Virus record (IMG/VR): IMGVR_UViG_3300036804_000259
Coordinates: 1 to 64,000 of that record
DNA: 64,000 bases
Strand: one strand, 5' to 3'
From: a virus
Under the pieces are notes generated by a model. That model had not been told where the DNA came from and ran no database searches. It saw only the letters and a list, made by a program, of their open reading frames with translations. Shown piece by piece: positions 7,151-15,775 of this stretch. Positions within the stretch are counted from its first letter, which is position 1. Each line of letters opens with the position of its first letter. A program made the position numbers and the translations under genes.

Positions 7151-7966
7151 CTAATAACTCACATTCTGATTCGGAGAGAGGTTGGGCGGAACAAATGTCA
7201 CCCTTTGTGGAAGCGGAATGTTGCCAGGATTGTATTGGAAGTTCGGCTGGTTCTTCCCGAAGTTACTGATAGAACTCCCGAGGCCACTTAATATGCTGCC
7301 CCCCATTCCGCCGGCACCGCCAGCACCACCGCCTCCGCCAAACGACGTATTGGCTGCGTTGGCAGCGTCGATTCCCGGCGAAGAGGTCGCTACGCCTCCA
7401 CTAGTTTGCGCGGCCTGAGGCATTGTCGGCGTTGCTGGGCCGACTTGAGTATCTGGATTGAGTAAGGGAGCGTTAACCGGTGCCGATTGTTGCTGACCGC
7501 CTCCGAGCAAGTTCTGGAGCCAGCTTAGGAAGTTGAAGCCGCCATCTCCTCCGCTATCGCCGCTAAGAGGCTGGCCGACTTCGGGATTGTACGCCATCGG
7601 CGTCGCTGCGCTCCCTGACCGTGGGGCTTGCGCTGCCGCCAGCATCAGCCACCAGGGCAACACGAATTGATTGGCGGGCGAAACCGACTGGGCCGGCTGG
7701 CCGGGCGACTGTTCCTGAGTAGCTTGCTGGGGCACCGCGTAATTTGGCTGCGCAAATGCAGATGCATCTCCGCTCAGTGGTTGGCCGACTTCTGGATTCC
7801 GACTAACTGGAGGCAGTTCTGGCTCTTTCGCGCCAATTGGCGCTCCGATCGCCGGGTTTTGGGATACCGGGACCACGGCCGGGCCAGCGCGTCGAGCACC
7901 AGAGCCGTATTGTTGCTCCCAGCCTCGGCGGAAGCCGTCCATGGAGTTCTGCAAAAAATTCGGCAT
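7151..7966 (-). CDS. Putative virion protein with repeated NPEVGQPLSGD motif and Gly-rich segment (271 aa)
   Basis: The motif NPxxGxPLSGD occurs twice (about 51 and 128), with a related NPAIGAPIGAK copy at about 37. Residues ~100-112 are hydrophobic (FVLPWWLMLAAAQA), and residues 205-235 are very Gly-rich (SFGGGGGAGGAGGMGGSILS). Such Gly-rich, membrane-active stretches occur in ejection or fusion-like phage proteins, but this is only inference. It follows tfuA by 27 bases, so it is the first gene downstream of the thioamidation pair and one candidate substrate. Confidence 0.65.
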   Translation of the reverse strand: MPNFLQNSMDGFRRGWEQQYGSGARRAGPAVVPVSQNPAIGAPIGAKEPELPPVSRNPEVGQPLSGDASAFAQPNYAVPQQATQEQSPGQPAQSVSPANQFVLPWWLMLAAAQAPRSGSAATPMAYNPEVGQPLSGDSGGDGGFNFLSWLQNLLGGGQQQSAPVNAPLLNPDTQVGPATPTMPQAAQTSGGVATSSPGIDAANAANTSFGGGGGAGGAGGMGGSILSGLGSSISNFGKNQPNFQYNPGNIPLPQRVTFVPPNLSPNQNVSY

Positions 7967-7993
7967 GGAAGGGGAGAACCTCCGAGCCGGAGT

Positions 7994-9328
7994 TTATCCT
8001 TCAGTGCCGGCCTTGTCACGCAGCAACGCGACTGCGAGCTCGCGCAGCGTGCCGAATCCGTTCTCCGCGATGAAATCTTCGAGCGAAGCACTGATCGTCT
8101 GACCCGAGCTTTTGGCGTGCTGGAGCAAAAGACTGGAGACGTTCATTTCTTCAGCGAATTCCAATCCGATTTCGCCACCTTGCGATTCCAACAATTGCTC
8201 GTGCCTGGCCGCGGCGTTGCACCAATAAGGGTATTGGCCATTGAGTTTGAGAAGGTCTAGCAGCCTCTGGGTTCGGCGCCTCGGCCCGCAGCGCACCATC
8301 AGAGCACGACGCAATTTCCGGAGACGAATCTCTTCGCCCAATAATCGGTAAAGTTCTCTCGCGTTCATATGGTTATCGCGCAGGAAGCGGTCGTGCTCGG
8401 CTAGCGAACGCAGCCCCTTCTTGATGTTCATCCGGCGCCACTCGGCATCGAGCTCGGCCGCGGTAAAACCGATCCGGTAGATATCCGCTAGCAGCAATCC
8501 TAGTATCCGGTTGTCTGCGGCTTCGCTCAGTTCCTCGAACTCCTGACTGTGAAGCGAGACGAACGCATCGATATCCTGCAATTTTACTTGCCGGCCACCC
8601 ACCGTGACTGAGCGATCACGTTCGAACTGGGCGCTAAACAAAAGGGAGAGCGATTCCTCGGTCGGCTTGATTGCACCTTCGATTGGCTTGAGATCGCGAA
8701 ACGTGCAGAGTAACTCAAGCGCGTCGATCGCTTTCTGGTTATGAGCCTTAAGAACATCAAGGAGTACATCATTGAGGGATCCAAGCGACCGTTCAGTCCG
8801 TTCAGTCCAATGGATTGCTCCAGCCTGGGCGAAGATCTGCTCCGCGGTTTCCTCGTCAAATACTTCGTTTTCAAAGCCCTTGAGGAGCGCCCCTCGCACG
8901 TTAACCAAGGGGACCGTTGTAGCGAAGAGTGAACCGTCTGGGAGCGGAGCGTAGGTCGAGGCTACTTCGCTCTCATCGTGAATGACGCCTTCGTAGTACC
9001 ATTCGAAAATTTTGCCGCAACCGATCATGCCAAAATTAGCGATGTCGGCAGCTCGTAAGGCACCCATCGAACTCGCTCCGTAAACAGCCTTGACTCCAGG
9101 GATCTGAAGTGCCCATATCACCTCTTTGTGCCAGATACTCAGAGACTGGTGGAAGGTGCCGTCGATAATCAAGACGTGGCTCGGCTGCAACTCCATCAAG
9201 TCGCTAATGAAGTCGCCCTGTTTCAAGGGCGGCTTGATGATCGCCTCGGGCACCTGTTCACGGATCGAATCGTGATCAAGGCTGGGGCCGGCATAGACCA
9301 ATACTCGTTCCTGCTCAGTCGGTTCCAT
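7994..9328 (-). CDS. tfuA: TfuA-like protein, partner of YcaO (444 aa)
   Basis: The N-terminal ~170 residues are a clear TfuA core domain: VLIIDGTF at 52-59, AVYGASSMGALRAADIANFG at 81-100, then MIGCGKIFEWYYEGVIHDES. The rest (~175-444) is helical and resembles the C-terminal extension seen in bacterial TfuA proteins. In studied systems TfuA works with YcaO enzymes during ATP-dependent backbone thioamide formation (on McrA in methanogens, and in TfuA-type RiPP clusters), probably by helping deliver sulfur. The ATG lies 14 bases inside the 3' end of ycaO, so the two are translationally coupled. Finding this pair in a phage late operon is unusual. Confidence 0.95.
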   Translation of the reverse strand: MEPTEQERVLVYAGPSLDHDSIREQVPEAIIKPPLKQGDFISDLMELQPSHVLIIDGTFHQSLSIWHKEVIWALQIPGVKAVYGASSMGALRAADIANFGMIGCGKIFEWYYEGVIHDESEVASTYAPLPDGSLFATTVPLVNVRGALLKGFENEVFDEETAEQIFAQAGAIHWTERTERSLGSLNDVLLDVLKAHNQKAIDALELLCTFRDLKPIEGAIKPTEESLSLLFSAQFERDRSVTVGGRQVKLQDIDAFVSLHSQEFEELSEAADNRILGLLLADIYRIGFTAAELDAEWRRMNIKKGLRSLAEHDRFLRDNHMNARELYRLLGEEIRLRKLRRALMVRCGPRRRTQRLLDLLKLNGQYPYWCNAAARHEQLLESQGGEIGLEFAEEMNVSSLLLQHAKSSGQTISASLEDFIAENGFGTLRELAVALLRDKAGTEG

Positions 9329-10592
9329 CGGCGGCTTTAGCTACCTCCTTTTCCAGCCGTTTTTGAGCGCGGCCATTGGTCATCCAATTTTCGCACCAAG
9401 CCCCTTCCAATTGAGGAGCCACTGCTTTGACAATCGTAAGACTCGCGTTCGCGAATTCTTCGACCCGCAACACCCGGTAGTAAAGCTGATCGATTCCGCA
9501 GGTCGCTAGCCGACCCGTTAAAGCGCTGAACTCCTCGGCCAAATTTGCGAATTCGTAGCCGTCGCAAATGAACTGCCTCGCGAATTCAGGCCAGTTAGCC
9601 TTGAAGAAGGGCAGATTATTCAACGATGCGATAAGGCGCTTTGAACTGGACTGCTTCATTAAAATAAAATCACGTCGGTAGAGATCGTCACGGGCACCGG
9701 AGATGTAACAGAGTCGGCTCTGGACAGCTTCTGTGATCGCCCTCTGTGCTGCCACTCTCGGGTTCAGATGAGCCCCGTAGCCGCCGAAAAAGCCTACATT
9801 GTCACCGCCGAATAAGGCGCAGCCAAGCACGGGAATGCCGAGGTCGTTTTCTAAATAATGCAGAAACGGGTAAAGGCCGGCTTTCCGGATCAACGAAATA
9901 GACCACTCCAGTTCGGGAGGCAGATCAATCAGCGGCACCCGAACCGGAAGCGTTCCGACTAACTCCCGCACATACTGGTTAATGGTCCAGGCGTCTCGTT
10001 CGACCAGTTCATAGAAAGCCTGCAAAAGTGCGTCCTCCAGAGTGATGCCGCTCGCGAGGCCATTGCTGGATTGCTGCACATCGAGAAACTGTTGCCTGGC
10101 GCGGTCTTCCAGCCAGATCATATGCGAAGGCATCCAGACGGTGCTCGCAAATCCTGGTCGAATGATGACCTTCTCGACCAGCTCCCAGGCGATCGGCGTG
10201 TCCTCGTCAAGGACGTTATCTCTGGCCAGCGGATAGGCTTCCAGAGGCAATAGATCACTTGAATCCCGGTTCTGTTGTAGCTGCCGGTGACTGCAAAGCT
10301 TAAACTCTGAATTCGGATTCTCAGCGGCCCAGAACTCGAGCCCTTCGATGATCGAGCCGGCGCAAGCCAACCGGTCGTAGGCATTCTTGCCGGCCGTCAC
10401 CGAAATCGTATGGGCGTCCGGTCGGTGACAAATCCAAACCGGAATACCAATTACGTCGAGATTAGTAATTTGCCGGTAGGAAGTGATGCCGTAGGAGAGG
10501 AGCCGGGAGTACGGTAGCCGGCAGATAGTTTCGGCTAGCTGAGTCCTAGCTTGAGAGCGAGCCTCGTTGCCCAAAAAAAGCAGGCGATCCAT
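9315..10592 (-). CDS. ycaO: YcaO-domain ATP-dependent (thio)amide-modifying enzyme (425 aa)
   Basis: A full-length YcaO protein. Residues 34-69 carry the family start (YGITSYRQITNLDVIGIPVW, then a GK). The ATP-site motifs follow: EGLE at 83-86 (the usual ExxER reads ExxEF here), a second ExxER at 194-198 (YELVERDAW), and TEAVQSR at 286-292 with GARDDL at 298-303. YcaO enzymes phosphorylate a peptide backbone amide with ATP; with TfuA the known product is a thioamide. The gene starts directly after the stop of the 285-aa protein (10593) and overlaps tfuA. It may be complete and active apart from the F replacing R in motif 1. No short precursor peptide is visible nearby. Confidence 0.96.
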   Translation of the reverse strand: MDRLLFLGNEARSQARTQLAETICRLPYSRLLSYGITSYRQITNLDVIGIPVWICHRPDAHTISVTAGKNAYDRLACAGSIIEGLEFWAAENPNSEFKLCSHRQLQQNRDSSDLLPLEAYPLARDNVLDEDTPIAWELVEKVIIRPGFASTVWMPSHMIWLEDRARQQFLDVQQSSNGLASGITLEDALLQAFYELVERDAWTINQYVRELVGTLPVRVPLIDLPPELEWSISLIRKAGLYPFLHYLENDLGIPVLGCALFGGDNVGFFGGYGAHLNPRVAAQRAITEAVQSRLCYISGARDDLYRRDFILMKQSSSKRLIASLNNLPFFKANWPEFARQFICDGYEFANLAEEFSALTGRLATCGIDQLYYRVLRVEEFANASLTIVKAVAPQLEGAWCENWMTNGRAQKRLEKEVAKAADGTD

Positions 10593-11450
10593 TCAAGGGA
10601 GGGTAGCGTAATTCAAGCGCCAAGTCGCTAGATCCATCAATATCCGTACTAGCGGCTTAAAAGAGGCGTGCGCTTCGAGCCAGCAAGCTGCCTGCGCTCC
10701 GTAGCGTTTGTAGAGCTTTCTGAGCGTCCGTGGAGCTCGGGCAATCATCCAGTAGCGGAATCGCTTCCATCGTGGGTCGTAGGCTCCGTAGGCGGAGCGG
10801 GCGAGCCAGCAAAAGGCGACCACGGCAAGTGCAGAGACGGCGCTGCCGGCACCGCTCAGAATGTTGCCGGTTTGCGCGTTGGCCGCGTTGGCCGACATGA
10901 CACTTTGTTGTGCCGCCATGTTTTCGGCGAACTGGCTCTCTTGGACCTTGTAGGCGTAGTTCGCCTGGTTCCAATTGTTTTGGCCGGCAATGTTGGAGAG
11001 CGCGATTTGCGAAGCATCCGCGCCGGAGAGGCCGAAAGTCCTCGGACGGAAAGTATCGTTAGCAGTCTGAAATTGATTCATCAGCTGCTGCTGATATTGC
11101 ATCTGGTTCAGCCCCAGATTGCGGGCCACGTTCGCCATCCCGGTTGTGCCGGTGCCAAGACTCCAGCCGCCCGTGGCGCCCACCGCATTGGTCAGTCCGC
11201 TGCGCGTCCACAGATTTTGCAATTGGGGAGTAACCGCTCCGCCCATCTGCGTTTTGAGATTGTTCAGAAACGTCTGTTGCGAACTGTAAAGCTGCGGATA
11301 GCGGGACTTAAAATCGGCGTCGCTCAGACCATAGGCGGTCGTGTCCATGCCGGTCGCAGTCTGCTCGATCTGTTGCGGATTAGCCGGAACGAAAGCCGGC
11401 ATGGCTCCTGGCAACTGCGGTTTTGGGAGGGATGGAGCGGTTGTCGACAT
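10593..11450 (-). CDS. Putative virion-internal protein with conserved C-terminal FCWLARxxYG domain (285 aa)
   Basis: The N-terminal two thirds are Gln/Asn/Ala-rich helices (NLGLNQMQYQQQLMNQFQ, NIAGQNNWNQANYAYKVQ), then a small hydrophobic Ala/Gly stretch (GAGSAVSALAVVAFC). The C-terminal ~70 residues hold FCWLARSAYG, PRWKRFRYWM and LYKRYGAQAA, a domain I know from the ends of phage tail or internal proteins. Such proteins are typically virion components that may be ejected. It is directly upstream of ycaO (no bases between stop and start), making it the strongest positional candidate for a YcaO-TfuA substrate (inference). Confidence 0.7.
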   Translation of the reverse strand: MSTTAPSLPKPQLPGAMPAFVPANPQQIEQTATGMDTTAYGLSDADFKSRYPQLYSSQQTFLNNLKTQMGGAVTPQLQNLWTRSGLTNAVGATGGWSLGTGTTGMANVARNLGLNQMQYQQQLMNQFQTANDTFRPRTFGLSGADASQIALSNIAGQNNWNQANYAYKVQESQFAENMAAQQSVMSANAANAQTGNILSGAGSAVSALAVVAFCWLARSAYGAYDPRWKRFRYWMIARAPRTLRKLYKRYGAQAACWLEAHASFKPLVRILMDLATWRLNYATLP

Positions 11451-11827
11451 CAGGTTACCTCGAAAACCTTCAGGTCTTGCTCTACGAGTCCGACCTTACG
11501 CAGTAACTTCGGCGAAGCCAATACGCTTTTATCGTGGACCAACCAGAGAGGGTTCCCGAACATTCGCGTGGTCTGAATCGCTACTTTTGCGACCTCGTAA
11601 AATTCGCGGGCGCTCATCACATTCGGATGAACCGTTGGCCTGATACAAACGTGTGGGGTTGCGTAATAGAACGCGACCGGTTTGCCGTCCAATCTGAGCA
11701 TGAAGATCGGAAAGACCGGTTCAAGCTTATGCTCGCAAGCCTCTGCTAATGAGACTAGCCCCCAGAGCTCGGCCGCATGCAGATTGTTGATCCGCACCTG
11801 GTCTATTTGGAGTACCGATCCACCCAT
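11450..11827 (-). CDS. Hypothetical protein, possible acyltransferase-like fold (125 aa)
   Basis: 125 residues of alternating helices and strands (FPIFMLRLDGKPVAFYYATP, then NPLWLVHDKSVLASP). The pattern is loosely like a GNAT acetyltransferase core without a clear acetyl-CoA loop, so I do not assert that function. Its end overlaps the start of the 285-aa gene by one base. It belongs to the structural operon just above the ycaO-tfuA pair; small phage proteins here often help fibre or tail assembly. Confidence 0.6.
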   Translation of the reverse strand: MGGSVLQIDQVRINNLHAAELWGLVSLAEACEHKLEPVFPIFMLRLDGKPVAFYYATPHVCIRPTVHPNVMSAREFYEVAKVAIQTTRMFGNPLWLVHDKSVLASPKLLRKVGLVEQDLKVFEVT

Positions 11828-11967
11828 AGTTTTGTTCGCAACTGAGCCTCGGCGAAATTGATATTCGAGCGCATCTCAGGACCGTGGAGTTCGAGTTCGC
11901 GCTTCGAGTAAGGCCGGCTCCTCACTCGGATCCACCACCAACGCAATTTTCTTAAGAGCGTTTTCAT
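11803..11967 (-). CDS. Small basic protein (54 aa)
   Basis: I choose ATG 11967 because it forms an ATGA overlap with the stop of the tail-collar gene at 11964; the upstream in-frame ATG at 11997 would lie deep in that gene. The N-terminus is very basic and Trp-rich (LLRKLRWWWIRVRSRPY). The rest is helical. The 3' end overlaps the next gene by 25 bases. Function unknown. Confidence 0.6.
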   Translation of the reverse strand: MKTLLRKLRWWWIRVRSRPYSKRELELHGPEMRSNINFAEAQLRTKLWVDRYSK

Positions 11968-12779
11968 TGGTATTTGATGATGTGCCACATGGTGCAAAAA
12001 GGTGGCATGATACTGAATTGCTGCTGACCCGGTCCCAATGGTTTACCGGTCATGTCCCGTATCGGCAATGTGAAATAGGAAATCGAGCCGGCACCTGGCG
12101 GCTGCAAATTCGGAATGTCGGTCCCAGGCAAACTAGGTGGATTCGCATTCGCGTAGTTCGGAAACGAAATCCGGATTGGCACCATTAATCCCGGCAGATC
12201 ATTCCCAATCAGAAGACGGTTCAGTTGACTTCCGCCGACACTCGCGACTCCGCTAGGATTGGCGGTAGCCGGCGGTTGACCAGGAGCGGTGGGAATCGAA
12301 CCAAGAGCGACCTCTTCCATAGTCGTAAATCCCGCGGCGTTGAAGAAAATGCAGGCACCAGGAGGAAGATTAAATGACGTCTCGCCGTCGCCCGGCCCCC
12401 AAGTTTCGCCTACCGCCTGAAATAGCCGGCTATAGGTGTATCTAGAAACCCATCTTCCATCACAGAGTAGCCAGTTGGCCGGCTGCGAATTACCGCCAAA
12501 AAGCGTGATTGTACCAACGGCCGCGCCCTGTTCGCCCGGCTGATATTGACCGGTTGTAGGATCAAACCACCACCATTCATTGCTGGAAGTATCGAACCAG
12601 GGACCGATATCGTGTACCGGCTTGCTTGAACCAACTTGGCCGATCAGAAAAGACTGCTCTAATTGGCCGGCAAGCGATTGACCGAGCAAATTGAAAAAGT
12701 CCGGCAAATAACCGCCCCAGCCTTGGGGAGCAGCCGACACGGTCAGATCGACAAAATCAGTGGGGATTGGCACCGCCAT
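11964..12779 (-). CDS. Tail-collar domain fibre protein, paralogue 3 (271 aa)
   Basis: Residues ~85-140 match the phage tail-collar domain: GTITLFGG, then PANWLLCDGRWVSRYTYSRL and FQAVGETWGPGDGETSFNLP. The C-terminus ends PPFCTMWHIIKYQ, like the IIK ending of collar-type short fibres. An N-terminal segment (FVDLTVSAAPQGWGGYLPDF) is shared with the two genes just upstream, which have the same plan. The three form a tandem paralogous set, probably trimeric short fibres or receptor-binding tips of the tail. Confidence 0.85.
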   Translation of the reverse strand: MAVPIPTDFVDLTVSAAPQGWGGYLPDFFNLLGQSLAGQLEQSFLIGQVGSSKPVHDIGPWFDTSSNEWWWFDPTTGQYQPGEQGAAVGTITLFGGNSQPANWLLCDGRWVSRYTYSRLFQAVGETWGPGDGETSFNLPPGACIFFNAAGFTTMEEVALGSIPTAPGQPPATANPSGVASVGGSQLNRLLIGNDLPGLMVPIRISFPNYANANPPSLPGTDIPNLQPPGAGSISYFTLPIRDMTGKPLGPGQQQFSIMPPFCTMWHIIKYQ

Positions 12780-12783
12780 AGTC

Positions 12784-13506
12784 TCACAAATATTTGATTA
12801 CGAAATTCGCCGCGGCGAACGGAGGCATTACCGGTATGCGTTTTTGGTTAGCCCCAAGAATGTTGCCGTTTTCATCCACGACAGGGTAGTAGTAGCCGCC
12901 GCTCCCAGCTCCTTGGGTATTGGGAACGTTGAGGTTGTTATCGATCATGTCCGCGCTGATGTAGACCAAATCGACTTGTAACGCCGGCATTGCATCAGTG
13001 GGAATCACAGTGGTCTGCGCACCGCCGCGAGCGTTGATACCCCACACGGGAGAACTACCAGGTGGCTGAAAAAAGAACCCTGGTACATTTACGAAAAAGA
13101 CGGCCGGCGGAGGCAACAGGAAATTACTGCCTGCCCCTCCCCAAGTATGACCGATGGCTGCAAACAACTCTGGATAGGAATTAGAACTAAGCTGCTGCCC
13201 TGCGCATACCATCCAATTATTCGGAATGTTACCCTTACCTCCCCAGATTGCCACCGTGCCAATCGGACAACCCTGAACGGTAGGGTTATATCCGTAACCG
13301 GTCCAATAATACCACTCAGTACCATTTAGCCACGGCCCAACGTTAGTGCTAGGTTTGTTCCCTCCGATTCGCCCAGTTAACAAACTAACGCTCATCTTTC
13401 CCTCTAAAGACGAGGCGATCAGATTTAGGACATCAGTCAAATAGTTGCCCTTAAAATTCGCTGGCGGCGGATTAATCGTGATATCGACTGGAACAGGAAC
13501 GGCCAT
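12784..13506 (-). CDS. Tail-collar domain fibre protein, paralogue 2 (240 aa)
   Basis: Second of three paralogues. It keeps the N-terminal attachment region (INPPPANFKGNYLTDVLNLI), a collar core (GTVAIWGGKGNIPNNWMVCA, SYPELFAAIGHTWG) and the PPFAAANFVIKYL ending. The receptor-facing middle segment (about 135-215) differs from its neighbours. That is expected if duplicated fibres diverged in specificity. It starts 2 bases after the previous stop. Confidence 0.85.
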   Translation of the reverse strand: MAVPVPVDITINPPPANFKGNYLTDVLNLIASSLEGKMSVSLLTGRIGGNKPSTNVGPWLNGTEWYYWTGYGYNPTVQGCPIGTVAIWGGKGNIPNNWMVCAGQQLSSNSYPELFAAIGHTWGGAGSNFLLPPPAVFFVNVPGFFFQPPGSSPVWGINARGGAQTTVIPTDAMPALQVDLVYISADMIDNNLNVPNTQGAGSGGYYYPVVDENGNILGANQKRIPVMPPFAAANFVIKYL

Positions 13507-13508
13507 AG

Positions 13509-14324
13509 CTATTGATATTTAATTATATGATTAGCAGTGGCAAAAGGAGGCATAGTCGGGAACTGACTTTGATCGGCAGCTAACACATTTAACTGGGCGC
13601 CTTCTTTGCTCTGCACCTGGTAATTGTAAGCTTGAACTGAAGTATCGCTGTAGGGAACAGGTAATCCGACTCCGGCGATTCCCGGCTGTTGTTTTTGCGC
13701 GTTTATGAACGGCACCAGCAATTGCATCGGCGGCAAATTAGCCGCGGTTAGCAATGGTGCCAATTGCGAGCCACCAATGCAAGCCACTCCGTACGGAGCG
13801 GAGGTTACTCCGCTTACCGGTGCGCCCATTCCAGGTGGCACATTCGGAGATAAGACCACCGATGGATCAGGAACAAAGCCGGGAGCATTTATAAAGGCGA
13901 CTCCGCCAGGCGGTAACTTGAAGGTGGTGGAATAATCACCTGAGCCCCAGGTCGTACCGATCACCTGAAAAAGCTCTTGATAGGTCGTTCGCGAAACTTC
14001 GCTTCCGTCGCAAACCAGCCAATTTGCGGGCGTCGATTGCCCACCCCACATCATGACAATTCCAATAGGGACGCCATCCAAGCCTTGGACGTAAGCGCCT
14101 TTCTGCGGATTCCAAAACCACCAAGAATTCCCGTTTGACCACGGCCCTACGTCTGCGCCCGGCAAAATCCCGTTTAATTGGCCAAAGATTAACGCGCTCG
14201 TGTCGACAGAGGGATCGAACTTCGCCGCTATCGAACTGCCAATCGCATTGAGCAATTCCTGCACGCTCTCAGGTTTAACCTTAGGTTCTTTCTCAACATA
14301 GAAAGCGATTGGATAGGAGGCCAT
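13509..14324 (-). CDS. Tail-collar domain fibre protein, paralogue 1 (271 aa)
   Basis: I start at ATG 14324 (MASYPIAFYVEKEPK), 2 bases after the stop of the upstream gene; an earlier ATG at 14342 would overlap it. The collar core is clear: GIVMMWGGQSTPANWLVCDG, TTYQELFQVIGTTWGSGDYS. The end is PPFATANHIIKYQ. The set of three sits directly after the 482-aa fibre protein, so all probably belong to the same distal tail structure. Confidence 0.85.
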   Translation of the reverse strand: MASYPIAFYVEKEPKVKPESVQELLNAIGSSIAAKFDPSVDTSALIFGQLNGILPGADVGPWSNGNSWWFWNPQKGAYVQGLDGVPIGIVMMWGGQSTPANWLVCDGSEVSRTTYQELFQVIGTTWGSGDYSTTFKLPPGGVAFINAPGFVPDPSVVLSPNVPPGMGAPVSGVTSAPYGVACIGGSQLAPLLTAANLPPMQLLVPFINAQKQQPGIAGVGLPVPYSDTSVQAYNYQVQSKEGAQLNVLAADQSQFPTMPPFATANHIIKYQ

Positions 14325-14326
14325 AA

Positions 14327-15775
14327 TTATTGGCGAGCCCAACTCATCGAGAAAGTTAATTGCAAAGTGCCTAACGGCGCCAGGGCGTGCGGTTGATCAA
14401 AATAATAGGTATCGATTTGGTTAGTCGTATCGGGAGTGCCATAGCCGAAACTCAACATATAGAGTCCGGTTTGGTCCATGGCGATGGTGCCGCTCTGGGT
14501 CAGATTAAAACTGCCCGAGACATAGCTACTTGGCAGACAGGGCGCAACAAAGATCTGCTCCGTCGGCGCCGGGATCCGAGTAGGACTGCCGTTTGTGCCC
14601 ACGGAGAGGCCTCCTGCGGTCGAGAGCCAAATTTGGCCGGCAACACTCGGTTCGTCGTAGCCGACGAATATATCGGCCGTGGGGCTAGGAGCTGCGCTTT
14701 GGCCATAGGGATTGACAAGAAAAATGCCCTGGTTACCGCGGAAAAACCATCCGTTCATGTCGACATTGAGCGTGCCGCCGGTCGGACTCGCGCTACTCAC
14801 AAAGGTGAGTTGTAGACTGACCGTGGTTGATGGGCCGTGCGTCGAATCGGTAAACGTGGACCAATCCAATACTTTCCATGTCCCGTTATAAGGCGCGTAA
14901 CTAGAGCCGGCCAGGACAAGCGTGCTGCCGGGAATGACCGGCATCGTGCCGGAGACGGTGACCGCGAGTTGATTTAATTGGGTTGAACTGGAGAGGTATT
15001 GCCAAATCGAGTAACTGATCGGCAAATTGCTGATGCTGATCGTCAGCGGCGTATTAGGAAAATAAGGAGAAATGACTCCTGGCCCCTGGCCATAATCGAA
15101 ATTGACCTGGAGTTGATAAGTGACCTGCAATTGTTGGCCATTCGGAAGTTCATCACTCGGGCCTTGCAAGATTATGGGAGCAGTGAGAAGCACCCGGCTA
15201 AAAAGATTCGCTCCGCCAACCGATTGCGGTGAGAACCCTAGCTCGGTGTAAGTGATCCCAACCGATTCGGGCGTGAAGAGGAAGGTTCGATAGAGCGTGA
15301 TTGAACCTAAGGCGACATTTGAACCGCAGGCACCCGGTGTAGTGAGATAATCAACGGTCCGTTTAATCTCGTTGCCCAGTACGGCTTGATTGACGTACTG
15401 GACCACGAAGTGCGTCGCCGTTGATATGGTCAGGCTTATCGAAAGCGTGACCTGGGTCGGACTTACGTAGGCAATGATTTTCGCGATTTGGCCAGTATCG
15501 AAAACTACGTTCGCGGCTAAATCTCCGGTGCTAAAGCAGGCGGTGGCCGCGGTAAGAGCGGTGCCGGCAACTGTCGCAGTCGTCGCCGGATCGCGGGTGG
15601 TAGCCTGCGTGCCGGTGCCCACAGCGCAAGCTGCAAAAAGCTCATTGTAAAGAGTGGAGGCAACATAATCTAGTCCCTGATCCAGAATGAGATTGTCTTG
15701 CCAAGGTCGCGTCTCAATCAACTTGCCACCGGCTCGGACCGCGACTTGCACTCTACCTTTTAGTTGCGCATTCAT
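14327..15775 (-). CDS. Phage tail/fibre protein with NLILDQGLD N-terminus (482 aa)
   Basis: Beta-rich, low-charge protein. Residues 20-60 carry PWQDNLILDQGLDYVASTLYN and a following CAVGTG, a signature of a widespread phage tail family in which similar segments precede fibres. The C-terminal part repeats short beta motifs and ends LQLTFSMSWARQ. No catalytic residues recognised. ATGA-type overlap with the 81-aa gene upstream. A structural fibre or baseplate-like role is likely from composition and position. Confidence 0.75.
   Translation of the reverse strand: MNAQLKGRVQVAVRAGGKLIETRPWQDNLILDQGLDYVASTLYNELFAACAVGTGTQATTRDPATTATVAGTALTAATACFSTGDLAANVVFDTGQIAKIIAYVSPTQVTLSISLTISTATHFVVQYVNQAVLGNEIKRTVDYLTTPGACGSNVALGSITLYRTFLFTPESVGITYTELGFSPQSVGGANLFSRVLLTAPIILQGPSDELPNGQQLQVTYQLQVNFDYGQGPGVISPYFPNTPLTISISNLPISYSIWQYLSSSTQLNQLAVTVSGTMPVIPGSTLVLAGSSYAPYNGTWKVLDWSTFTDSTHGPSTTVSLQLTFVSSASPTGGTLNVDMNGWFFRGNQGIFLVNPYGQSAAPSPTADIFVGYDEPSVAGQIWLSTAGGLSVGTNGSPTRIPAPTEQIFVAPCLPSSYVSGSFNLTQSGTIAMDQTGLYMLSFGYGTPDTTNQIDTYYFDQPHALAPLGTLQLTFSMSWARQ

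Noticed and set aside
10668-11576. 302-aa plus-strand frame across the 285-aa gene next to ycaO
   Set aside because: Entirely opposite the minus-strand operon genes with overlapping coupled starts; I see no promoter or family. It is not a hidden precursor for YcaO.
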